Of a DNA stretch of 19,104 nucleotides, positions 1 to 8,428 are shown piece after piece. The notes under the pieces were generated by a model. It ran no database searches, was not told the DNA's origin, and was given only the letters and a program-made list of their open reading frames with translations. Position 1 is the first letter of the stretch. Each line of letters begins with the position of its first letter. The stretch comes from JACZSB01 sp965372015. GTDB lineage: Bacteria; Fidelibacterota; Marinisomatia; SCGC-AAA003-L08; TS1B11. The stretch is from the NCBI GenBank assembly GCA_965372015.1, contig CBDVAP010000047.1:1-19104 (forward strand), given 5' to 3'. Position numbers and translations under genes: made by a program.

Positions 1-375
<375 letters not shown>

Positions 376-430
376 ATTCTTCTTTGACCTGGTCCACAGG
401 CGATTAGTCGTAGCTTCTGTTCTCCATCTT

Positions 431-551
431 TTTCCGGTGATTATAGCATGGGGGAAACACCCGATCCCATTCCGAACTCGGCAGTTAAGCCCCACTGCGC
501 CGATGGTACTGCCCGCTAGCGCAGGGTGGGAGAGTAGGTCGTTGCCGGAAA
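431..551 (+). rRNA. rrf: 5S ribosomal RNA
   Basis: The gene is recognised by conserved 5S blocks: CCCGATCCCATTCCGAACTC at about 461-480, GTTAAGCCCCACTGCGCC just after, and GGTGGGAGAGTAGGTCG towards the end. The 5' TTCCGG and the 3' CCGGAA at about 545-550 form the closing helix, so the ends are accurate to within a few bases. It follows 23S after a spacer of about 55 nt with no tRNA, the usual 23S-5S order. Confidence 0.96.
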
Positions 552-555
552 CCAT

Positions 556-592
556 TAAAAACCCCTTCTCTCCCTCAGAGTAAGGGGTTTTT
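556..592 (+). terminator. Intrinsic terminator of the rRNA operon
   Basis: AAAACCCCTT (about 557-566) pairs with AAGGGGTTTT (about 582-591), with a loop of about 15 nt. The 3' arm ends in a run of Ts. The stem begins only a few bases after the 5S gene, as expected for the end of an rrn operon. Confidence 0.88.
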
Positions 593-600
593 CTATTCAT

Positions 601-645
601 TAATTATAAATTAAAAGTAAATTTGTGACTTATGATACATATTTT
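601..645 (+). promoter_or_regulatory. AT-rich candidate promoter region
   Basis: Directly after the rrn terminator the sequence becomes strongly AT-rich. It holds TATGAT at 631-636, a plausible -10 hexamer, and a second AT-rich word about eight bases downstream. No convincing -35 box is visible at the usual spacing. A promoter is expected here because the upstream operon has just terminated and the next gene starts at 757. The exact element is inferred. Confidence 0.3.
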
Positions 646-678
646 CGGGTGGATTATGCCTAAAATCACACTGTGCCG

Positions 679-752
679 GCCCGGCCTTTTAAACGGGCTA
701 GCGAAAAATTCCCCTGGCAAGCGCCAAGGGTAAACCACACACGAAGGGGTGG
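679..752 (+). promoter_or_regulatory. Structured 5' leader with possible ribosome-site occlusion
   Basis: Two hairpins can be drawn. GCCCG at 679-683 pairs with CGGGC at 694-698 across a 10-nt loop. CCCCTGGC at 711-718 pairs with GCCAAGGG at 723-730 across a 4-nt loop, with one mismatch. The ribosome-binding site GAAGGGG lies at 743-749. CCCCT at 711-715 could alternatively pair with AGGGG at 745-749, so folding of the second hairpin and occlusion of the ribosome site are mutually exclusive on paper. It does not match any riboswitch class I can name with confidence. Confidence 0.35.
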
Positions 753-756
753 GACC

Positions 757-1926
757 ATGAAAAAAACGATTTGGCTGGTAGTTCTGGTAGTCTTGCTGGG
801 TGGCAATAGAGCCCAAGGCCAGGTAACCCTGGATGTAAGATTCAGCGATTTTATTACGTTCTATGTCAGCAGTATCGATATAGGCACGGGTGCTTCTGAT
901 GTGGAGATGTTCACGATGGAGTTATCCTCGAATGACCCGGTGATGGTGGTGATTAAATTCATAATCAGCATCGATTCAGCGCCTATGGGATTGAGTTATG
1001 CTGAAGAGTTTCTATCGGTGACAACCAACGAGTTCGAATTGAATGGCATCTTACGGATAAGCAATACCGAATTGAATACGGCTACTGATGAACTCCACTA
1101 TGTAGATGGTCGCACCGTGAGTAATTTGAATTTTAGGATTGTTGCGATCCCGTTCGAGGAGCTGGAGGCCCTGCAATCGCAGATCATCCAGACCGGTAGG
1201 TTGCCTGATGGCAACTACAAGTTTTCTATCTCCATCATCGGTTCGGCGGGCGACGATCTGGCTTACTGGGAACGGGTGGTCGTCTCTGCCCATCCGGTGG
1301 CCCTGGAGTTGATCAGCCCCGGTGGGTCGCTGGAAGATACATCCAACACGGCCATCAGCACCACTTATCCCTTTTTCCAATGGGAATCGGATCCCTGCGC
1401 GGTGTGCAATTACAAGCTGCGGGTAGCTCGCTTTAAGAGCGACGAACATTCCGGAGCGGAGGATGCTATCGAGGACCAGACAGTTTTACCCATGGATCAG
1501 GCGTTGGGATTCCAAGAGGTAGGCCATGTCACTTCGTTCCAGTATCCCTCGTCGGACGTAATTGATCTGGAGCCGGGGCTGGTATATGTCTGGCAGGTGC
1601 TGAAGATCCTGCCTACCACCATCGGCGACGAGGAAATCTTCAGTCCGATTTATGCCTTCAAGGTTCTCGATCCCACGGCGGTCGCTGGCGCCGGGGCGAC
1701 GTCCGCAATTGGGGTGGCCCAGAGCCCGGTGCTACGATTCTTAAGATCGGCCATGGGGGAAGAGGAATTCCAGGCGGTTTTCTCTACCGATGGCGATCTG
1801 GCCGGTTTCGCCCCCAACGATATTATCAGCCTCAACGGCACGGCTGTAGAAGTAAGCGAACTGAACAGTATCACAACCGCCCTGGGCCAAGGCGAAATCA
1901 CAATCCTAAGCGTGGAGGTCCAGTAA
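757..1926 (+). CDS. Secreted Ig/FN3-like protein of unknown function
   Basis: I do not recognise a named family. The 389-residue product begins with MKKTIWLVVLVVLLGG and a likely signal peptidase I site after AQG (about residue 21), so it is probably exported. The ATG at 757 is preferred over in-frame codons further upstream because it follows GAAGGGG at 743-749 by seven bases and begins the signal peptide. The rest looks beta-rich. A segment at about residues 204-303 resembles an Ig/FN3 fold (FFQWES, then YKLRVARF, then VYVWQVLK and YAFKVLD) and carries a CxxC pair, Cys214 and Cys217. The C-terminal 60 residues (GFAPNDIISLNG) vaguely resemble a small PDZ-like segment, but this is weak. It lies one base before the FecR-like gene and is probably co-transcribed with it. 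A surface or periplasmic partner of the neighbouring signalling genes is inference only. Confidence 0.85.
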   Translation: MKKTIWLVVLVVLLGGNRAQGQVTLDVRFSDFITFYVSSIDIGTGASDVEMFTMELSSNDPVMVVIKFIISIDSAPMGLSYAEEFLSVTTNEFELNGILRISNTELNTATDELHYVDGRTVSNLNFRIVAIPFEELEALQSQIIQTGRLPDGNYKFSISIIGSAGDDLAYWERVVVSAHPVALELISPGGSLEDTSNTAISTTYPFFQWESDPCAVCNYKLRVARFKSDEHSGAEDAIEDQTVLPMDQALGFQEVGHVTSFQYPSSDVIDLEPGLVYVWQVLKILPTTIGDEEIFSPIYAFKVLDPTAVAGAGATSAIGVAQSPVLRFLRSAMGEEEFQAVFSTDGDLAGFAPNDIISLNGTAVEVSELNSITTALGQGEITILSVEVQ

Positions 1927-1927
1927 G

Positions 1928-2806
1928 ATGAAACGATCCATAGTTTACCTCCTGTTGATTACTTTGACTAGTGCCTGGGGCGCCGATAAAATCGCTTTCA
2001 CCACCAAGGTGAGCGGCCAGGTCACAATCACCACACCGCAGGGCCAGATAAATCCTCTGAAGCGGGGTACGGCCTTAAACACGGATGAGAAAATCATCAC
2101 GGGCTCCGACGGCAGCGTCGTGATCATGTTCATCGATGACAAGAGCATTCTGCGCATTCAGAAAAACACCACCCTGACTATCGGGGGGGAGATCACCGGG
2201 AGTGGCGCCGCCCGGGCGCTATCCAAGCAGATCGACATGCAGTTCGGTAAGTTACGGGCCCAGGTGGCCGAGCAGCGCAAGGGGGAGTTCCGGATCAGCA
2301 CGCCTACTTCGGTGGCGTCGGTGAAAGGCACCGATTTCTGGACCACCTCCAATCCGGTGCTGGGTGATATCTTCCTGGGAATCAGTGGATTGATTGAGGT
2401 GGAAAACCTGATCAGCGGCGGTATATTCAACGTGGGCAGTGGCCAGATGGGTTCTTCCAACCCCGACGGCACTACCGCAGTCACGACCTACGTATTGCTG
2501 GTTAGCGAACTGCTGACCGTATCAGAGACGATGCTGACCATGGAGGGCTCACCCGGGCAGGGTGGCGGTCCCGCATTCAACGGTCAGGTAATAGTAAATG
2601 AACTGACCACCTGGGCCGGATCCGCTCCCACGGTAGGAGCCACGGTGACAGTTTCGGGCATATTTAATGATAACGGCTCCGTCACGGCGATCCAGGTGGA
2701 AGTGGAAGAAGCCGGAGGATTGGATGACGAGTCGATCAATGAAATCCACATTCAATTGGAAGATGCTGACGGGAATCTCAAGGAAGTCATAATCATCTAT
2801 CAATAA
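1928..2806 (+). CDS. FecR-domain periplasmic protein
   Basis: The 292-residue product has a signal peptide (MKRSIVYLLLITLTSAWG, cleavage near residue 18). A FecR-type domain spans about residues 25-137: VSGQVTI near 28, the mid-domain segment DGSVVIMFIDDKSILRI near 61-77, and the typical closing motif STPTSVASVKGTDF at 124-137. A later segment, about residues 218-262, resembles a small beta-barrel repeat (FNGQVIVN, then GATVTVSGIFNDNGSVTAIQV). No TonB receptor, ECF sigma factor or iron gene is nearby, so classical iron-citrate signalling is unlikely. FecR-like domains also occur next to CHASE2 adenylate cyclases, as here. GGAGG at 1915-1919 sits eight bases before the ATG. A role in presenting an envelope signal to the cyclase is inferred from position. 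Confidence 0.88.
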   Translation: MKRSIVYLLLITLTSAWGADKIAFTTKVSGQVTITTPQGQINPLKRGTALNTDEKIITGSDGSVVIMFIDDKSILRIQKNTTLTIGGEITGSGAARALSKQIDMQFGKLRAQVAEQRKGEFRISTPTSVASVKGTDFWTTSNPVLGDIFLGISGLIEVENLISGGIFNVGSGQMGSSNPDGTTAVTTYVLLVSELLTVSETMLTMEGSPGQGGGPAFNGQVIVNELTTWAGSAPTVGATVTVSGIFNDNGSVTAIQVEVEEAGGLDDESINEIHIQLEDADGNLKEVIIIYQ

Positions 2807-2809
2807 AAC

Positions 2810-2841
2810 CAGGACTTCCCCCGAGAGAGGAAACTGTTTTT
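2810..2841 (+). terminator. Weak candidate terminator after the FecR-like gene
   Basis: Four bases after the stop codon an imperfect hairpin can be drawn from CAG 2810-2812 and TTCC 2816-2819 with GGAA 2829-2832 and CTG 2834-2836. Five Ts follow at 2837-2841. The stem is short and interrupted, so termination may be partial or absent. Confidence 0.3.
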
Positions 2842-2854
2842 CCATCAAGGGATT

Positions 2855-2866
2855 CCCTGGCCAGGG
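2855..2866. promoter_or_regulatory. 12-bp perfect palindrome, possible operator or hairpin
   Basis: CCCTGGCCAGGG at 2855-2866 is perfectly self-complementary, and TT and GGAA flanks extend the symmetry imperfectly. It lies in the 255-bp gap before the outer-membrane protein gene. It could bind a dimeric regulator or form an RNA hairpin. No regulator can be assigned. Confidence 0.3.
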
Positions 2867-2893
2867 GAAACGTCTACGGCGTGGAAAACCTCA

Positions 2894-2920
2894 CCCCTTC
2901 GATAAACTCCACCGAAGGGG
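2894..2920 (+). promoter_or_regulatory. 8-bp stem-loop in the barrel-gene leader
   Basis: CCCCTTCG at 2894-2901 and CGAAGGGG at 2913-2920 are perfect inverted repeats around an 11-nt loop. No T-run follows, so it is not a standard terminator. The word CGAAGGGG also occurs at 742-749 in the leader of the first transcription unit. The rest of the gap, 2921-3046, is AT-rich and probably contains the promoter, but no clear -35/-10 pair can be picked. Confidence 0.35.
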
Positions 2921-3061
2921 CAAGGTAAAAAACTGAATGCCGCCCCACGATTATCCATCAGTAGAAGATAAGAACTAATATTTCAGGGGAACTCCTGTCA
3001 ATAAAACCTGTTAACTTAACTTCTCATCGAAGTGAACTTGTAACAGAAAGGGACCAACGCT

Positions 3062-5917
3062 ATCCAAGCGATTCGCAGAATTGCGGCAATTTGTTCATTA
3101 CTTGTCTGCCTGTCAGCTAACCTCTATGGCCAGAGTGATATCCTGCACCAGGTTCCGTTGAATGTGGTGGCCGGTGAGCCTTTAACCCTGGAGGCGGTGG
3201 TGGAGATCGATGGACGTTCGGTTGTGTACATGTCGATTCTCCATCGCATGGCGGGAGAATCAGCCTATAGTGAGGTGACCATGTCGGCCGCCGGCGGGGG
3301 GCTCTGGTTCGGCACTATTTCCGCCGGAGCCGTACTGGAGGCCGGGCTGGAGTACTATCTTGTGGCCACTCTGGACGATGAGAGTCTGCTGGCTTATCCG
3401 GTAGAGGAGCCACAGCTCAACCCGGTATCCATCCAGGTGCTGGCCGGCGGCGAGAAGATGTTAATCGATCCGCTAGCCTTGTTCGGCCAGGAAGAAGAGG
3501 AGGAATCACCCATCCTGATCCTGTCTCCTGCTCCCAGGGAGATTTATCTGGGAGAGGACGTCGTGGTCGCAGTTTCCTTGTTCAACGTGGAAGATGTGGA
3601 TCAGCAGTCGGTCCGGCTGATACTGGACGGCCGAGACGTGACCGCCCAGGCGGAGGTAAGCGCCGACCTGGTGACCTATCTGCCCAGTAAATTGGCCCAG
3701 GGGAGCCACCAGGTGGAACTCCGGGTAAGTAACCTCTCCGGCGTGCCCCAGGAGCCGGCCGCCTGGCGTTTCCTGGTGGCCGCCAAGGCCTCGATGACCT
3801 CAGAGCGGGCCTATAGTCACTCGGGGAAAGTAGTGTCCGCCTTCCGGCGCGATGACATTGACAAGCAGATACTGGACGTTGGGGATCTGAAACTCTCATA
3901 TCGGGGTGGCTGGGACTGGTTGAAGATACGGAGCAATGTGAAACTGACTACTCAGGAAGATCCGTTCAGGCCACCGCGTAACCGCTATTCCGCCACGTTT
4001 TCAACGTCCATTTTCAAGTTGGGGCTAGGTGATGTCACCCCGCGGGTCAACCGCTTTGCCTTAGATGGCAAACGGGTCCGCGGCTATGACGCCAACTTGC
4101 AACTCAAGTATTTCAACCTGCAGATCGTCAAAGGTGAATTGGAACGGGTCATCCAGGGGCGGGACGAGTCAGCTTACAAGGTGGCCGAATACTTCAAAGC
4201 CGATCCCGATAGCGTGGACCAGATAGATGCCTTGACACTGACCCGTAGCGGTTACGCTTTCCGCCGGAACCTATTGGCGGTGCGGCCCAGCTTCGGTTCC
4301 GGGCAAAACTTCGAGCTGGCCTTTATTTACCTGAAGGCCAAGGATGATGTTCCCTCCGTGCGATCCGAGTTGGACGCGGGGCAGATTACTATCGCCGACT
4401 CAGCTTTCGGGGAGCGCAATTTCGGATTAGCCGATACCACCAGCTGGAATACCTGGGAGTATACCCTGGAACAGCTGAAGGCCAATGCCGCGCCGAACGC
4501 CGGTTTCACATACGCCTTGCCTGATAGCGATTGGACGGGTAGGTCCCCCAAGGATAACCTGGTGATGGGCAGCAACCTGACCCTGGCATTCAACAAGCGC
4601 CGGCTCGTATTCCAGTCCGGCTTTGCCCTGAGTATGCTCAATAATAATATTTGGGACCCGGTGCTGACCAAAGATGGTCTCGACACGATGTTCCCCGGTG
4701 ACGACACGCTTGATGGATATATCGGTGGCGAAGGAGGCATCGCGCTGGAGAATATCCCGGTAGACCCGGGAGACTATGCGGAGCATTTCCATATCAACGC
4801 CAACCAAGTGCCGTTAATACCTATCGATGTCTTCGGGCTTGATACAAACCTGGTAGGTTCGCTGCTTAAAATGCCTTCAATGGCCTATCACGGTTCGGTG
4901 AAGCTGAACTACCTGCGCAATTTCATTACCCTGGAATTCCAGCAGGTGGGGCCGGAGTTCAACTCGCTGGCCAATCCCAATATCCAGAAGAATGTGCGAG
5001 TGAAATCCTTTTCCGATCGGCTGCGGCTGTTCCGCAACAAGCTGATGCTGTCGGGTCAATACCGGACCACGGATGACGACATCGTTAAACAGCCCGGGGA
5101 GGCGATCACCAGCACGGCTACTACCAATCTAAGCGCCAATATCAACCTGGGCCGGGGCCTGCCGTCCTTTTCCATTGGGACCAGATCATATAACCGCGAC
5201 AACGGCGTCACTACCTTGGATACGGTAGCTGTTGTATCGGGCTCGGAGACAGTGGATAATTTTATTGACCGGCGTGAAAGCACCACCACCAAGACTTTAA
5301 ACTTGGGGTTCATGTACCAGTTGGAGCTGTTGGGCTCCAGGCATGACCTGAGCCTGAATATTTCCAGCACCGACATCGGCGACGAAATCACAGACCGTAT
5401 TACGGGGGATACCCTTTACACTACGCCCCGGTCACCACGGGCCATTTCCCGCGTCACCGCCATCGGTGTGAATTCCCGGATCAGCGAGCAGCTGCGCACC
5501 AGCGTGTCACTGTCAACCAATGGCGCGGAATTCGGGGAAGGTGAAGATGAACTGTCAACCGAGCCAACCATCGACGATCTAGGGGATACCACCTATGCCG
5601 TGGTAAATCCGGGGATGATAGCCCAGAACCTGTTTAACATTGACCTGATGTTGATCTACCGGCTACCGGCGCTCAATCTGAATGCCAGGGGTGGTTTTTC
5701 GTTTCTGACGAGCAACTCGGACCACAGCAATAGCGCCTTGGCGCCGCCCAACTTCACCCGGTTGGGGATCAAGGGCGGGTTGGAATATGAGATCACCAAG
5801 GAGCTCCGGCTGGTAACGACCTTCGATTTCCGCACCAAGACGGTGGAATTGCCGGACGGCGGTAGCGAATCGGTGCCCAGTTCGATCATTTCGGCCAACC
5901 TGCAATACAAATTCTAA
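3062..5917 (+). CDS. Outer-membrane beta-barrel protein with N-terminal Ig-like domains; probable ATC start
   Basis: I do not recognise a named family. Read from ATC at 3062 the product is 951 residues. It starts QAIRRIAAICSLLVCLSANL after the initiator and has a clear signal peptide ending at YGQ (residues 22-24). The frame is open back to a TAA at 3041 and holds no ATG, GTG or TTG before TTG 3158, which would remove the signal peptide. AAAGGGA at 3047-3053 lies eight bases before the ATC. Residues ~30-130 and ~150-241 look like two Ig/FN3-type beta domains, separated by an acidic EEEEE stretch near 144. From ~250 to the end, alternating strands and turn-rich loops (for example GLGDVTPRVNRFALDGKRV near 321) fit a beta-barrel. 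The chain ends in NLQYKF; a terminal aromatic is typical of outer-membrane barrels. The adenylate cyclase gene begins 12 bases downstream, which suggests linked function. Confidence 0.82.
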   Translation: MQAIRRIAAICSLLVCLSANLYGQSDILHQVPLNVVAGEPLTLEAVVEIDGRSVVYMSILHRMAGESAYSEVTMSAAGGGLWFGTISAGAVLEAGLEYYLVATLDDESLLAYPVEEPQLNPVSIQVLAGGEKMLIDPLALFGQEEEEESPILILSPAPREIYLGEDVVVAVSLFNVEDVDQQSVRLILDGRDVTAQAEVSADLVTYLPSKLAQGSHQVELRVSNLSGVPQEPAAWRFLVAAKASMTSERAYSHSGKVVSAFRRDDIDKQILDVGDLKLSYRGGWDWLKIRSNVKLTTQEDPFRPPRNRYSATFSTSIFKLGLGDVTPRVNRFALDGKRVRGYDANLQLKYFNLQIVKGELERVIQGRDESAYKVAEYFKADPDSVDQIDALTLTRSGYAFRRNLLAVRPSFGSGQNFELAFIYLKAKDDVPSVRSELDAGQITIADSAFGERNFGLADTTSWNTWEYTLEQLKANAAPNAGFTYALPDSDWTGRSPKDNLVMGSNLTLAFNKRRLVFQSGFALSMLNNNIWDPVLTKDGLDTMFPGDDTLDGYIGGEGGIALENIPVDPGDYAEHFHINANQVPLIPIDVFGLDTNLVGSLLKMPSMAYHGSVKLNYLRNFITLEFQQVGPEFNSLANPNIQKNVRVKSFSDRLRLFRNKLMLSGQYRTTDDDIVKQPGEAITSTATTNLSANINLGRGLPSFSIGTRSYNRDNGVTTLDTVAVVSGSETVDNFIDRRESTTTKTLNLGFMYQLELLGSRHDLSLNISSTDIGDEITDRITGDTLYTTPRSPRAISRVTAIGVNSRISEQLRTSVSLSTNGAEFGEGEDELSTEPTIDDLGDTTYAVVNPGMIAQNLFNIDLMLIYRLPALNLNARGGFSFLTSNSDHSNSALAPPNFTRLGIKGGLEYEITKELRLVTTFDFRTKTVELPDGGSESVPSSIISANLQYKF

Positions 5918-5929
5918 CCGCCTAGCAGC

Positions 5930-8371
5930 TTGGACCTGAAGAAATTCATTTCCACCCACGGCGCCGGCCTCCTTTGGACCGGCGCATCTATTTTAGTAAC
6001 CATACTTCTGCATTTCATGGGGCTGTTTAATTCGCCCAACTACAAGCTGCTGGATTTCTCCTTCGCCCAGATCAGGGGCCCGTTGGCAGGGATGACCGCC
6101 CGCGACCCCCTGGACCGCGATAGCCTGAAGGTAGTACTGGTGGACGTCGACGACGAGAGCTGGCGGCTGATTCCCTACTCCTGGCCCTACCCCCGGGACG
6201 CCGTTTGGGCGCGGGTGGTGCGCAACCTGACGGACGCCGGGGCCCGGGTGATCGCCTTTGATATGGAGTTTGACAGCCCCGACAAGAAATCCAATGACTT
6301 GGAAGAGCTGAACCGGCAGGGGTACGACATCAAATTTCGCCACGGAGACGACGTATTGGCCGACGCTATGCGATACGCCCACTCCAAAGGTACCGCCATC
6401 GTCTTGGCCGCCAAACTGGTCAGCGAACCCACCCGGATGCCGCCGGAGTATATCATGAGGCCGGTAGAGCGGATCATGGCCGCTGGTCCGCAAACCGGTC
6501 TAATCAACGAGCTCAAGGACTTCGACGGTTCCACCCGGAAGTATGCCCTGTTCTATGAAATGAATCATGAACCGGGGATCTGGTATTTATCCCTGGGCCT
6601 GAAGGCCCTCAAGGAATACTGGCAACTGCCGGACTCCACCCTCCCAACAGTGAATCTGGCGGACCGCGAAATAACTTACGGCCCGGCCACTTTCAAGATC
6701 TACGGGCGGTCAGCCAGTTTTCTGATCAATTATTACGGCCCCCCTTCCGGCACATCGCTGCCTGGTCAGCCGGCCTGGAAGACGTTCGACCGCTATCCCC
6801 TGTCAAATATTCTGGACGATGCCGAGTTCGACCTGCGCTACATGGAAGAAGATTCCGACTGGATGGACTTCTTCAAACTGGACGGTGACCTGTACGGCTT
6901 TGTGGGAGAGAGTCCGTTCCTGAACAAAATCGTACTGATCGGTGTTTCCGTGAATGTGCTCCTGGACGTCAAAGAAACACCTTATTACAATTATGCCGGT
7001 ATCCAGCAGCTCATGCCCGGAGTGGAATTCCATGCCAATGCCGTGCAGGCGGTCCTGGATCGGAACTTCATCAGGGTGGCTGGTGGGACCATAGAGCTGA
7101 CCCCCATGTCCCTCGCCACCAACCTGATCATCATCGTGATCCTGGCGCTGATCACCTTCCTGCTGATCCTCCGACTATCGCCGGTACTGGGGGGCGGGGT
7201 CGTAATAGCCCAGATCCTGATCTTTGTGGATGTGTCTTTAGGCTTTTTCACCGCCGACTTTTTCTGGCTGCCCAAACTGGTGGGTGTAATGCTGCTGCCT
7301 CGGGTGCTGGTGGAATCGCTGGCCGAGTGGTTCCTGATCGGCACCCCGGAGATTGGCGGTTCGCTATACGTGCCGGTGGTGGCGGGGATCGCCTCGATCA
7401 TCCTGACATACGGCTCAAACGTGATTTACCGTTTCATCCTGGAGCAGCGTGACAAGCATTTCCTGAAGGATACTTTTGGCACCTACATTTCGCCGGAACT
7501 CATCGACCAGATGTATGAGGAAAAGCAGATGCCCTCCCTGGGAGGCGAGTCGGGCATTCGGACCGCCTACTTCACCGATATCGCCAGCTTTTCCGCGTTT
7601 TCCGAGGTGCTCAGCGCCAGCAAGCTGGTGGAACTGCTCAATGAGTACCTCACCGCCATGACCGATATCCTGCTGGAGTACGACGGCACCCTGGACAAAT
7701 ATGAAGGCGACGCCATCGTAGCGTTCTTTGGCGCCCCCATCTTTTTCGAAGACCACGCCCACCGGGCCGGTGTGGTGGCCATCAAAATGCAGGAGGCGCT
7801 GGGCCAACTGCGACAGACCTGGGCTGAACAGGGGGACAAGTGGCCCGAGGTGGTTTCACAAATGCGCATGCGGATCGGGATTAACACCGGCGATATCGTC
7901 ACCGGCAACATGGGCAGCCGCACCCGGATGAACTACACCATGATGGGCGATGTGGTCAATACCGCCGCCCGGCTGGAAGCCTCGGCCAAGCAGTACGGCA
8001 TCTATATCCAAACCACCATGCCCACCCTGGAGATGGCCGGTCCCGACAAGTTCGAATGGCGCCAGATCGATAAGGTGCGGGTAATGGGCAAGACCGAGTC
8101 GGTGGAGGCGGTGGAGATAATGGCCTTGAAGGGTGAACTGCCGGATGAACTGCTGCGCCTCAAAGACATTTTTCATGCCGGCCTGGAACTTTATCGGGGG
8201 CAAGAGTGGGATGCCGCCACCGCCAAATTCCAGGAGTCGGACGCGCTGGAGGAAGTATTTCCCAAACGGCCTACCACACCCAGCAAGGTCTACATTGACA
8301 GATGCGAGCATTTCAAGGCCAACCCGCCCGGGGACGATTGGGACGGCGTCTGGGTCCTGACTTCGAAATAG
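5930..8371 (+). CDS. CHASE2-domain membrane adenylate cyclase (class IIIb type)
   Basis: This 813-residue membrane enzyme is predicted to make cAMP from ATP in response to an extracytoplasmic signal. A first membrane segment is at about residues 13-33. A CHASE2 sensor follows at about 37-390 (VVLVDVDDESW at 68-78, WPYPRD at 85-90, VIAFDMEFD at 107-115). Two or three further helices span about 395-500. The class III cyclase domain covers about 538-735. Metal-binding aspartates are Asp550 (FTDIASFS) and Asp594 (KYEGDAIVAFFG). Lys590 and Thr670 are the adenine-recognition positions, Thr being typical of class IIIb. Asn677 and Arg681 (NTAARLE) are the transition-state residues. All needed residues are present, so a catalytically active homodimer is expected. 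A C-terminal tail of about 75 residues (AGLELYRGQEWDAATAKF) resembles a TPR. Start is TTG, the only option just after the previous stop, with no clear ribosome site, suggesting translational coupling. Confidence 0.93.
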   Translation: MDLKKFISTHGAGLLWTGASILVTILLHFMGLFNSPNYKLLDFSFAQIRGPLAGMTARDPLDRDSLKVVLVDVDDESWRLIPYSWPYPRDAVWARVVRNLTDAGARVIAFDMEFDSPDKKSNDLEELNRQGYDIKFRHGDDVLADAMRYAHSKGTAIVLAAKLVSEPTRMPPEYIMRPVERIMAAGPQTGLINELKDFDGSTRKYALFYEMNHEPGIWYLSLGLKALKEYWQLPDSTLPTVNLADREITYGPATFKIYGRSASFLINYYGPPSGTSLPGQPAWKTFDRYPLSNILDDAEFDLRYMEEDSDWMDFFKLDGDLYGFVGESPFLNKIVLIGVSVNVLLDVKETPYYNYAGIQQLMPGVEFHANAVQAVLDRNFIRVAGGTIELTPMSLATNLIIIVILALITFLLILRLSPVLGGGVVIAQILIFVDVSLGFFTADFFWLPKLVGVMLLPRVLVESLAEWFLIGTPEIGGSLYVPVVAGIASIILTYGSNVIYRFILEQRDKHFLKDTFGTYISPELIDQMYEEKQMPSLGGESGIRTAYFTDIASFSAFSEVLSASKLVELLNEYLTAMTDILLEYDGTLDKYEGDAIVAFFGAPIFFEDHAHRAGVVAIKMQEALGQLRQTWAEQGDKWPEVVSQMRMRIGINTGDIVTGNMGSRTRMNYTMMGDVVNTAARLEASAKQYGIYIQTTMPTLEMAGPDKFEWRQIDKVRVMGKTESVEAVEIMALKGELPDELLRLKDIFHAGLELYRGQEWDAATAKFQESDALEEVFPKRPTTPSKVYIDRCEHFKANPPGDDWDGVWVLTSK

Positions 8372-8428
8372 CGCTACTGCAACTCCGCAACCAGCTGCAC
8401 TCCCCCGAATATCGGCCTAATTTCCAGC

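Noticed and set aside
376..430. tRNA gene in the 23S-5S spacer
   Set aside because: The spacer is about 55 bases with no T-loop or acceptor pattern.
727..756. Resemblance to a c-di-GMP-I riboswitch core (GGGTAAACC, CGAA, GTGGGAC)
   Set aside because: Only the first half of the consensus is approximated. The GCAAAGCC half and the second stem are missing, and the start codon follows at once.
673..756. 28-residue N-terminal extension of the first secreted protein from a GTG at 673
   Set aside because: It would bury the signal peptide, begins within the leader hairpins, and the ATG at 757 has a good ribosome site.
1928..2806. FecR anti-sigma regulator of iron uptake
   Set aside because: It has a signal peptide rather than a cytoplasmic N-terminus, and no ECF sigma or TonB receptor gene is adjacent.
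757..5917. Type IX secretion cargo
   Set aside because: The exported products end without the usual C-terminal sorting domain; the large one ends like a barrel. A PorX-type gene alone does not prove a type IX system.
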